This document shows, in pieces, positions 34,106 through 41,522 of a stretch of 64,000 nucleotides of DNA; the first letter of the stretch is position 1, and the number at the start of each line of letters is the position of its first letter. The notes below the pieces were generated by a model that saw nothing but the letters and a program-made list of their open reading frames with translations, made no database searches and had not been told where the DNA came from. A program made the translations under genes and the position numbers. Source of the stretch: Bacteroidales bacterium (GTDB lineage Bacteria > Bacteroidota > Bacteroidia > Bacteroidales > UBA932); assembly GCA_011620605.1 (NCBI GenBank), contig WOYW01000016.1, positions 248,001-312,000 of the forward strand. Reading direction: 5' to 3'.

Positions 34106-35257
34106 TTGAATACCATAAGAGATAAAGCTGTTTTTGTAGGAATTCTCAGACCGGGTACCGACCCTGTTGTTTTTGAGGAATATCTTGATGAATTGGAATT
34201 CTTGGCAGACACTGCAGGTGTTGATGCCGGCGGTCGTTTCATACAACGGCTTGACAAACCCCATACCAATACATACCTGGGAAGCGGAAAACTTAAAGAA
34301 CTGTCAGCCTATATCAAAGCAGAAGAAATATCCATTGCTATATTTGATGATGAGCTTTCTCCTTCACAACTTCGTAACCTGGAAAAAGAACTTTCTTGTA
34401 AAATATTGGACCGGACCAATCTTATCCTGGATATATTTGCCCAGCGCGCAAAGACCGCTTATGCGAAAACTCAGGTAGAACTGGCTCAGTATCAATACTT
34501 ATTACCACGTCTTACCCGTATGTGGACGCACCTTGAGCGTCAACGCGGCGGTATTGGAATGCGTGGACCCGGAGAATCGCAGCTGGAAACGGACCGCCGG
34601 ATCATACTGGACAAAATTTCAGCACTTAAAGAAAAACTTAAAAGAATTGACCGCCAGATGATCTCTCAACGCGGGAATCGCGGATCACTGGTCCGTATGT
34701 CTTTGGTCGGTTATACCAATGTAGGAAAAAGTACCCTTTTGAATCTTCTGGCCAAAACAGATGTTTTTGCCGAAAACAAACTGTTTGCCACTTTGGATAC
34801 TACGGTTAGGAAAGTGGTTGTTGACAATATTCCTTTTCTTTTAAGCGATACTGTGGGTTTTATCCGCAAACTGCCAACCCAGTTGGTGCAGTCTTTTAAA
34901 AGTACGCTGGATGAAGTGCGTGAAAGTGATGTGCTCATACACGTAGTAGACGTATCTTATCCGAATTTTGAAGAAATGATGCACGTTGTTAATCAGACCC
35001 TGCAGGATATTGGATGTGCAGACAAGCCTGTCTACCTTGTTTTCAATAAAATTGATGCCTACAAGGAAAAAGAAACAGAGGAAGGCCCTGTCGGACTCAC
35101 CGATCTTAAAAATACCTGGATATCAAAAATACATATACCCTGTATTTTTATTTCCGCCAAAGAAAAGATCAACATTGACAAACTCCGTAAAGATCTTTAC
35201 GGGATGGCAGCCGAAGTACAATTGGGACGTTATCCGTTCGGCACTTTTTTGTGGTAA
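34106..35257 (+). CDS. hflX: GTPase HflX
   Basis: A ribosome-associated GTPase of 383 residues: N-terminal HflX domain (LDRTNLILDIFAQRAKT, QYLLPRLTRMWTHLERQRGGIGMRGPGESQLETDRR split here into its two blocks), then a G domain with Walker A GYTNVGKST (~205), DTVGFIRKLP and NKIDAY. The start is probably TTG at 34106 (NTIRDKAVFVGIL); no ATG gives a sensible N-terminus and the terminator lies just upstream. HflX rescues stalled or heat-damaged ribosomes in other bacteria. Confidence 0.94.
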   Translation: MNTIRDKAVFVGILRPGTDPVVFEEYLDELEFLADTAGVDAGGRFIQRLDKPHTNTYLGSGKLKELSAYIKAEEISIAIFDDELSPSQLRNLEKELSCKILDRTNLILDIFAQRAKTAYAKTQVELAQYQYLLPRLTRMWTHLERQRGGIGMRGPGESQLETDRRIILDKISALKEKLKRIDRQMISQRGNRGSLVRMSLVGYTNVGKSTLLNLLAKTDVFAENKLFATLDTTVRKVVVDNIPFLLSDTVGFIRKLPTQLVQSFKSTLDEVRESDVLIHVVDVSYPNFEEMMHVVNQTLQDIGCADKPVYLVFNKIDAYKEKETEEGPVGLTDLKNTWISKIHIPCIFISAKEKINIDKLRKDLYGMAAEVQLGRYPFGTFLW

Positions 35258-35339
35258 ACTTGTTTGCCAAATATTAACACGCTGATATCAAGTGTTTTAA
35301 ATGTTTTTTTGGCATGTTTTTTGCAAATATTTGATTAGT

Positions 35340-35351
35340 GACAATATTGTC
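35340..35351. promoter_or_regulatory. 12-bp perfect palindrome upstream of the tonB pseudogene
   Basis: GACAATATTGTC, 20 bp before the ATG of the broken tonB copy. It may be an operator left from the intact gene. No such palindrome was noticed in front of the working copy. Confidence 0.3.
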
Positions 35352-35371
35352 CTGATCAAAGCTCTGAAGCC

Positions 35372-35833
35372 ATGAAAACAAAGAAAAGCCTTAAAGCAGA
35401 TCTTGAAAACAAGAGAGTTCTGTTTATTGAGATCGGGCTGGTCATTGCTCTCGCTATAGTTCTTGGAGCCTTTGAATACAAGACGTATGAGAGAAATGTC
35501 AGCATGATCACAGCTAATATACAGCAGGTGATTGAAGAATAACAGATCCGCATAACCATGGAGACGCCGCCGCCACCGCCGGAAGCCCCTAAAACACCGG
35601 TTCTTTCAGATGCGATTGAAATCGTAGATGACGATATAGTTATTGAGGAAGACATCTTTATTGAGACGGAAGACGATGCCTCATTTGAGGTAGAGATACG
35701 TGACTATATTGATTACCAAGAGGAAGAGGCTGTGGAAGAAGAAGAAATTCCTTTAGCCATTGTTGAAGAAAAACCCTCTTTTATGTCCGGATCTTTGCGG
35801 AAATTTAACACTTGCGTTGCTGAACATTTTTGA
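35372..35833 (+). pseudogene. Second tonB copy: nonsense mutation and 3' truncation
   Basis: From ATG 35372 the translation follows the working TonB 2 kb upstream closely: MKTKKSLKADLENKRVLFIE, the same membrane helix, TANIQQVIEE, then TAA at 35540-35542 where the intact copy has a Glu codon. Beyond the stop the same frame continues with TMETPPPPPEAPKTP and the acidic spacer as far as EEKPSFM (35785), after which the sequence is unrelated and the TonB C-terminal domain is gone. An internal ATG at 35558 could still give a fragment, but without membrane anchor or TonB domain. The copy pair flanks hflX. Confidence 0.88.
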
Positions 35834-36476
35834 AGTTTCCTGCGCAAGAGGGGGCGGTATGTAATGATCCTGCATGCCAAAAATAAAAGAAACTGGAATT
35901 GTTGCGGTTTTTAGAAAAATCCGGTAAGAAGGTCTTTCTTTCATCCCTTCCAGACTGGCTTCTATTCCGGCCGGATCGTGTACCTGTGCCTGTGCAATTG
36001 TGTTTTCTATCACAGAGGCCATCTTATTCCTGTTTTGAGGAGCATACATAAGGGGAACCGCCTCTTCAGCCACCTGATTCAATTTACCTTTTTTTTTCAG
36101 AGCAATATCCCTGTCCCGGGCTGCTTTCTTTTCCTCGTTGTCCGGATAGGGCAATGAGTGCATAAGAATGAGTTTATTTACCACATGGGGATACTTTTGG
36201 CAAAATGCCTGTGCCACATAACCCCACCATGGAATGCCCTGCCACAATAACCTTTTCAATGTTTTGTTTCTGCAAATAAGCACAGATAACATCTGCCTGT
36301 TTTTCCATATGATTTACATCAAAAGTGCCGCTGAGGCCATGCCCGGGAAGGTCCGGTGCAATTGTGCGAAACGATCCGTCAAGCAATACGCGGAACGAAT
36401 CCCATATTTCGTGGGTTTCCAGGTATCCGTGAAGCAGCACCAAAGAAATTTTTTCAAGCATGTAAATCGCGTTCAT
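35753..36476 (-). pseudogene. Alpha/beta hydrolase, frameshifted and C-terminally truncated
   Basis: ATG 36476 (MNAIYMLEKISLVLLHGYLE) opens an alpha/beta-hydrolase with oxyanion motif LLHGYLETHEIWD, then PDLPGHGLS and the nucleophile elbow VIVAGHSM (Ser). Right after the elbow the frame breaks within 36222-36228: seven bases (GTGGGGT) stand where six are needed for GHSM-GG-YVAQAF, and the remaining part (YVAQAFCQKYPHVVNKLILMHS ... SFIFGMQDHYIPP) is in the next frame. The C-terminus reaches the catalytic-His motif SGH at 35783-35791 and then runs into the antisense of the tonB pseudogene. So the gene has two separate lesions. The substrate of the ancestral enzyme is unknown. Confidence 0.85.
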
Positions 36477-36506
36477 ATTGTTTTTTTTATAATTTTGCAC
36501 TAATCT

Positions 36507-37124
36507 ATGCCGGTTCTTAACAATAAGCGGATCCCAGGGATTTTTACGGTCGCAGCTGTATTGATCCTTGCTTTGTACGGATGTAGCGGCAATCCTGCTA
36601 AATTCGTGGAAAATTCATTTGTGGGCACATGGCACATTGACACTTCAAGAGTCAGCGTATCTGTGTCTGTAGATGCAGGAGATGCTTCCGATCTCCAGGT
36701 TTTTTTGCCGTTCATTACCGATAATTATCAAAACATCCGCCTGCTTCTAAAAGAGCCTAAAACCATCAGCGTGGCACAATCTTCAGTTGAAAATCCATAT
36801 ACCGGTATTTATTCACTGGTCTTTTCCTCCGGGAATGTATATACAAGTTCTTACAAATTGGTCCGTAATATTTTATTTCTTAATCTTTCGGATAAATCTG
36901 GTCAGGATTTCACCATACCCTGCCAGGCAGATGGCAACACCTTGCAGATCCTGTATTCTACGCCCTATATGAAAGCACTTATAAGGGATTTTATTGAAGA
37001 AAATTATCCTGCCGAAGCCCAAGATTTTATATCTGTGCTTTCTTCCATTACAGTGACTATTGAAGGTCTGAGCGTTTACAGTACAAGAACTCGCGATTCA
37101 GGCGGGCAATATTTGCAACCGTGA
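36507..37124 (+). CDS. Lipocalin-like lipoprotein (DUF4923-type)
   Basis: A 205-residue lipoprotein with signal peptide and lipobox (VLILALYGCSG, Cys ~27) followed by FVGTWHIDTSRVSV, the GxW start typical of lipocalin-like/DUF4923 proteins of Bacteroidota. The rest alternates beta strands (YTSSYKLVRNILFLNL). It is likely anchored to the outer membrane; its ligand is unknown. The last 68 bp overlap the 3' end of the convergent fumarate reductase B gene. A -7-like TAATTTTG at 36490-36497 would place transcription only a few bases before the ATG. Confidence 0.8.
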   Translation: MPVLNNKRIPGIFTVAAVLILALYGCSGNPAKFVENSFVGTWHIDTSRVSVSVSVDAGDASDLQVFLPFITDNYQNIRLLLKEPKTISVAQSSVENPYTGIYSLVFSSGNVYTSSYKLVRNILFLNLSDKSGQDFTIPCQADGNTLQILYSTPYMKALIRDFIEENYPAEAQDFISVLSSITVTIEGLSVYSTRTRDSGGQYLQP

Positions 37125-37806
37125 TATTTTTGGGACATTCCATCTGACACGTTCCAATATTGGTACAGGACCCGAACCCCATTTCATCCATTTTTAACAC
37201 CATAGCCCTTGCTCTGCGACATGCCTCGGGTTTTCCCTGCGGCAACAGCGACAGGGCACTTACCCTGGACGCCACAAAGAGCATGGCAGAACCGTTTTTA
37301 CAGGAAGCAACACACGCCCCGCATCCGATGCAGGAGGAAGCATCCATACTCTCCTCGGCTTTCTCCCTGGAAATAAGTGTCGTATGTGCTTCAGGGGCAC
37401 TTCCGGTATTGACGCTTACAAAACCCCCGGCCTGGAGGATTTTGTCGAAGGCACTACGGTTGACCATCAGATCTTTTATTACCGGGAATGCACCGCTTCT
37501 GAAAGGTTCCATTGTGATTTCACTTCCGTTTTTAAAACGCCTCATGTATAACTGGCACGTTGTAACATCATCGTCAGGCCCGTGTGCCCTGCCGTTAATA
37601 TACAATCCACAGGCCCCGCATATCCCTTCCCGGCAATCGTGGTCAAAAGCTATAGATTCCCTGTTTTCTTTCACCAACTGATTGTTAAGCATATCAAGCA
37701 TTTCCAGGAACGAAGTGTCACTGTCCACGTTATCAATGGTAAACTTTTCAAAGTATCCTTTTGCCCGGGGTCCGGCCTGACGCCATATTTTAAGTGTAAA
37801 ATGCAT
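37057..37806 (-). CDS. frdB: Fumarate reductase/succinate dehydrogenase iron-sulfur subunit
   Basis: A 249-residue FrdB/SdhB. The N-terminal 2Fe-2S domain has CREGICGACGLYING and a further Cys in DDVTTCQLYM. The C-terminal domain has the 4Fe-4S motif CIGCGACVASC and the Cys residues of GSCTNIGTCQMECPKNI for the remaining cluster(s). It transfers electrons between FrdA and the membrane quinone subunit. It begins 1 bp after frdA ends. The 3' end overlaps the convergent lipoprotein gene by 68 bp. Confidence 0.95.
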   Translation of the reverse strand: MHFTLKIWRQAGPRAKGYFEKFTIDNVDSDTSFLEMLDMLNNQLVKENRESIAFDHDCREGICGACGLYINGRAHGPDDDVTTCQLYMRRFKNGSEITMEPFRSGAFPVIKDLMVNRSAFDKILQAGGFVSVNTGSAPEAHTTLISREKAEESMDASSCIGCGACVASCKNGSAMLFVASRVSALSLLPQGKPEACRRARAMVLKMDEMGFGSCTNIGTCQMECPKNITVANIARLNREFLYCKRSDLQ

Positions 37807-37807
37807 T

Positions 37808-39751
37808 TTACTTATACTTACGTTCTGTTACATTTATATAACTGAAAACCAGTGGTTCTTTATGCAAAACAGGTTCTGTATCGGAATCTTTATATTCCCA
37901 GGCGGCCACGTATTGAAACTCTTTGTCGTTCCTAAGTGTTTCTCCTTCTTTTGTCTGGCTCTCGACCCTAAAATGTCCCCCGCAGGACTCCTCCCTGTGC
38001 AACGCATCTTTTATCATCAATCCGGCCAGTAACAAATAATCTTCCATGTGCAACGCTTTTTCCAGTTCCTTGTTTACTGTTTTGTCGCTTCCCGGGATCC
38101 CCGTTTCCTTTCTAAACCTGTCGCGGATGGCATCCAGCTCAATGAAAGTGCCTGACAAACCCTCTGCAGATCTAACTATCCCGGCATGTTCCCACATCAA
38201 TTTGCCGAGTTCCCGGTGCAGGTCGTCCACTGGCGTGCGTCTCCCGATTCTCATCAGATTATGGATCCTTTGTTTTACCTTTTCCGAGGCTTGTATAAAG
38301 TCCGGGTGCGCCGTGTCGGGGAGCGGCTCTCCGATCTCTGCCTCAAGGTAATCCGGCAGGGTATATGGTAAAATGAAGAATCCATCCGCCAGGCACTGCA
38401 TAAGCGCCGAGGCACCCAGCCTGTTGGCGCCATGATCGCTAAAATTGGCCTCGCCTATGGCAAACAATCCCCTGATGGTTGTCATTAAGTTGTAATCCAC
38501 CCACAAACCTCCCATGGTGTAATGCATAGCTGGAAAGATCTGCATAGGTTCTTTATATGGATTATTATCCGTTATTTTTTCATACATCTGGAAAAGATTT
38601 CCGTATTTCCTGTCAATGGACGCTTTTCCTTGTGTTTCAACGGCCTTTTCAAAATCCAGGTAAACGGCCTTTCCTGTTTTGTTGATTCCCAGACCTGCAT
38701 CGCAACGCTCTTTGGCTGCCCTTGAAGCTACGTCCCTGGGAACCAGGTTCCCGTAAGCAGGGTACCTGCGTTCCAGGTAATAATCCCTCTCATTTTCATG
38801 CACTTCAGATGGTTTTAACGTGCCTTCTCTTAAATGCTCTGCCGTTGCTTTATTTTTAGGCACCCATATTCTTCCGTCGTTTCTCAGGGATTCGCTCATT
38901 AATGTCAGTTTGGACTGGTGTGTCCCGTGAACCGGGATGCAAGTGGGATGGATCTGTACAAATCCCGGGTTGGCAAAAAAAGCACCTTTTTTCCAGCATT
39001 GCACCAGGGCCGAGGCATTCGAATTCATGCTGTTGGTGGAAAGAAAATAGACGTTTGCATATCCCCCGGTGGCCAAAACCACGGCATGGGCAGGATATCT
39101 TTCGATCCTGCCGGTGACCATATCCCGGGTAATGATCCCTTTGGCCTGTCCGTCAATGACCACCAGGTCCATCATCTGGTGTCGGCAATGGACCGTTACG
39201 TTTCCCAGGGCGACCTGCCGGTTAAGGGCACCGTAGGCGGCAAGTAACAATTGCTGACCGGTTTGCCCCCGGGCATAAAAGGTGCGGCTTACCTGCGATC
39301 CCCCGAAAGAGCGGTTGTCCAGGTACCCTGCGTAATCGCGGGCAAAAGGCACGCCAAGCGCCACACAATGATCTATGATGGCGTTACTTACCTCGGCAAG
39401 CCTGTAGACATTGGCTTCGCGCGATCGGAAATCGCCTCCTTTTAAGGTGTCCAGGAACAGCCGTTGAACCGAATCGTTATCATTCCTGTAATTTTTAGCG
39501 GCATTTATACCTCCCTGGGCCGAGACAGAATGGGCCCTCCTGGGGGAATCCCCCATGCAAAAAACATTTACGCGGAACCCCTGCTCCCCGAGAGCTGCGG
39601 CAGCCGAGGCTCCCGCCAATCCCGTACCTACCACAATGATATGCATCCCGCCCCTGTTGGCCGGCGAAACTGTTTTCAGACTTTCCTTGTGGAGCGTCCA
39701 TTTTTGATCCAGAGGACCTTCTGGGATTTTTGCATTCAGAATTCCGGCCAT
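37808..39751 (-). CDS. frdA: Fumarate reductase/succinate dehydrogenase flavoprotein subunit
   Basis: A 647-residue flavoprotein of the Bacteroides-type quinol:fumarate reductase. N-terminus [21 protein letters not shown] motif [21 protein letters not shown], the [15 protein letters not shown] loop carrying the flavin-linking His region, [15 protein letters not shown], and the active-site block [13 protein letters not shown] plus [18 protein letters not shown] start at ATG 39751 rather than 39811, since a clear promoter (-7 at 39781-39774) lies between them and 39751 gives the usual family N-terminus. Only frdB follows; the cytochrome b gene (frdC/sdhC) that precedes frdA in Bacteroides is missing from this locus. 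Confidence 0.95.
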   Translation of the reverse strand: MAGILNAKIPEGPLDQKWTLHKESLKTVSPANRGGMHIIVVGTGLAGASAAAALGEQGFRVNVFCMGDSPRRAHSVSAQGGINAAKNYRNDNDSVQRLFLDTLKGGDFRSREANVYRLAEVSNAIIDHCVALGVPFARDYAGYLDNRSFGGSQVSRTFYARGQTGQQLLLAAYGALNRQVALGNVTVHCRHQMMDLVVIDGQAKGIITRDMVTGRIERYPAHAVVLATGGYANVYFLSTNSMNSNASALVQCWKKGAFFANPGFVQIHPTCIPVHGTHQSKLTLMSESLRNDGRIWVPKNKATAEHLREGTLKPSEVHENERDYYLERRYPAYGNLVPRDVASRAAKERCDAGLGINKTGKAVYLDFEKAVETQGKASIDRKYGNLFQMYEKITDNNPYKEPMQIFPAMHYTMGGLWVDYNLMTTIRGLFAIGEANFSDHGANRLGASALMQCLADGFFILPYTLPDYLEAEIGEPLPDTAHPDFIQASEKVKQRIHNLMRIGRRTPVDDLHRELGKLMWEHAGIVRSAEGLSGTFIELDAIRDRFRKETGIPGSDKTVNKELEKALHMEDYLLLAGLMIKDALHREESCGGHFRVESQTKEGETLRNDKEFQYVAAWEYKDSDTEPVLHKEPLVFSYINVTERKYK

Positions 39752-39773
39752 TGTACTTTCCTGGTTTATTTGA

Positions 39774-39802
39774 CAAAAATACAAAACAATGATGAGATGC
39801 AA
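39774..39802 (-). promoter_or_regulatory. Promoter of frdAB
   Basis: Read leftward: TTG (39802-39800), 18 nt, TATTTTTG (39781-39774), close to the Bacteroidota consensus. It predicts a short leader to the ATG at 39751 and argues against the longer frdA frame. Confidence 0.55.
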
Positions 39803-39822
39803 TTTTTTCATAACTTAGACGC

Positions 39823-41013
39823 ATGAAACGTATATTTTACTTCGGAATTACGGTGTTGACCGTGATCTGTGTTTCCTGCAGTAATACTCAGGAAACCGCA
39901 CCTCTGAGAACTGGGGCTGAAAATACAGGGGCATACCTGTCCTTGTTACAGGGAAAAAGGGTAGGCTTGCTTACAAATCATACCGCCCTTATAGACACTA
40001 CGCACCTTGTTGACAGTCTCACTGGTCTGGGGATAGATCTTAAAATGATCTTCGCTCCGGAACACGGTTTCCGGGGAGATGAAGATGCCGGTTCCCCTAT
40101 TGCTCATCAGACAGATCCAAAGACGGGTATACCCATTGTTTCCGTTTACGGGGCTGGTTTTATTCCGGCAGACAGCCTTATGCAGCAACTTGATGTCGCC
40201 CTGTTTGACATTCAGGATGTTGGTCTGCGGTTTTATACGTACCTTTCCTCGATGTACTATTTCATGGAAGCCTGCGCGCGAAACGACGTTCCACTCATAG
40301 TGCTGGACAGACCAAATCCCAACGGGCACATAGTATCCGGCCCTGTTTTAGACATGAAATACCGTTCTTTTGTAGGCGTCATCCCGATCCCTGTGGTACA
40401 CGGCATGACCCTGGGAGAACTTGCCCGTATGATCAACGGGGAATTTTGGCTTAAAGACAGCCTGCAGACCCGACTGACCGTTATTCCCTGCCTGAATTAC
40501 ACACACGGAACCATATACGAACTGCCGGTAAAACCTTCTCCCAATTTACCCAACAACCGTTCCATTTACCTGTACCCTTCCATATGTCCTTTTGAAGCAA
40601 CGCCCGTGAGCCTGGGACGCGGCACTGAATTTCCTTTCCAGGTCTACGGACACCCTCAAATGACAGGGTATGACTTTTCCTTTACTCCCCAACCGGTTCC
40701 GGGAGCGCAAAATCCTCCTCAAAAAGGGAATCTCTGTTACGGAGTGGATCTGCGTGTTTCTCCTTCAGATGATATTGTCAGAACCAACGGATTCAACCTG
40801 GAGTATGTTATTGACGCGTACCGTAACCTGAATGAAAACACAGAGATAGGGGATTCGTTTTTCACTTCTTACTTTGAAAAACTAGTTGGTGTGGATTATG
40901 TAAGGGAAATGATCATCTGGGGAAAAGACGCCGCCCAGATAACAGAAATCTGGCAGGAAGATCTGGAAGCTTTTAAGACAAAACGTAAAACGTATTTAAT
41001 TTATCCCGAATAA
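39823..41013 (+). CDS. DUF1343 protein, NamZ-like exo-beta-N-acetylmuramidase
   Basis: A 396-residue lipoprotein (signal peptide ending VICVSCSN, lipobox VSC) with the DUF1343 hallmarks GKRVGLLTNHTA, IFAPEHGFRGDEDAG, VSVYGAG, LFDIQDVGLRFYTYLSSM, LDRPNPNGHIVSGPVLD, VHGMTLGELARMINGE and PSPNLPNNRSIYLYPS. Characterised members (NamZ) release terminal MurNAc from peptidoglycan chains. It is followed after 1 bp by the DUF4251 gene and then a GH20 enzyme, which together suggest breakdown and recovery of cell-wall or chitin-like amino sugars. Confidence 0.9.
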   Translation: MKRIFYFGITVLTVICVSCSNTQETAPLRTGAENTGAYLSLLQGKRVGLLTNHTALIDTTHLVDSLTGLGIDLKMIFAPEHGFRGDEDAGSPIAHQTDPKTGIPIVSVYGAGFIPADSLMQQLDVALFDIQDVGLRFYTYLSSMYYFMEACARNDVPLIVLDRPNPNGHIVSGPVLDMKYRSFVGVIPIPVVHGMTLGELARMINGEFWLKDSLQTRLTVIPCLNYTHGTIYELPVKPSPNLPNNRSIYLYPSICPFEATPVSLGRGTEFPFQVYGHPQMTGYDFSFTPQPVPGAQNPPQKGNLCYGVDLRVSPSDDIVRTNGFNLEYVIDAYRNLNENTEIGDSFFTSYFEKLVGVDYVREMIIWGKDAAQITEIWQEDLEAFKTKRKTYLIYPE

Positions 41014-41014
41014 T

Positions 41015-41512
41015 ATGAAACGTCTGGTTATTTTATCATTAGTTATGGTCTTCCTTGCTCCGGGAAGTATGACAGCCCAGACACGCAAGGAAGAAAAAGC
41101 AGCCCGCAAAGCCGCCGTTGAACAACATGTCTGTGACCTGGTAGACAGCGGCACATTTTCCATTTCTTTTGATCGCGCCAATCCGGCCCGGGGAATGTCC
41201 AGGATCTTATCTCCGGAATATGAAATGAAGTTTGAAGACAACCGGGTAACCGCATACCTGCCGTATTTTGGACGAGCCCATACCGCACCCATGGATCCCA
41301 CAAAATTGGCTATTGAGCTTACCGATCAGGAAGTAGATGTTAAAGCGAAAAAAGACCCCAAAAAAGGGTATTCCCTTACCTTTTCCACAAAAACCCAAAC
41401 GAATGAGAACATCACTTTTTACCTGAAGATCACATACAGCGGTATGGCAACCCTATCTATTAACAGCAGTACCCGGGAACCAATCTCTTATCTTGGAAAT
41501 CTGAAAATGTAA
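41015..41512 (+). CDS. DUF4251 secreted protein
   Basis: A 165-residue protein with a signal peptide (1-~22, ending SMTAQ) and a charged segment (TRKEEKAARKAAVEQHV), then an all-beta domain with ISFDRANPARGMSRILSPEYEMKF split over two blocks, YLPYFGRAHTAP and a C-terminal ISYLGNLK. It matches the Bacteroidota family DUF4251, of unknown function. Lies between the NamZ-like and GH20 genes, so probably co-transcribed. Confidence 0.88.
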   Translation: MKRLVILSLVMVFLAPGSMTAQTRKEEKAARKAAVEQHVCDLVDSGTFSISFDRANPARGMSRILSPEYEMKFEDNRVTAYLPYFGRAHTAPMDPTKLAIELTDQEVDVKAKKDPKKGYSLTFSTKTQTNENITFYLKITYSGMATLSINSSTREPISYLGNLKM

Positions 41513-41522
41513 CTATTTATTT

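Noticed and set aside
35558-35833. Independent small gene with proline-rich start
   Set aside because: It is the in-frame continuation of the interrupted tonB copy after its nonsense codon, not a separate gene.
39752-39811. 20-residue N-terminal extension of FrdA from ATG 39811
   Set aside because: The extension contains the promoter -7 and -33 elements, and family members begin at the position of ATG 39751.
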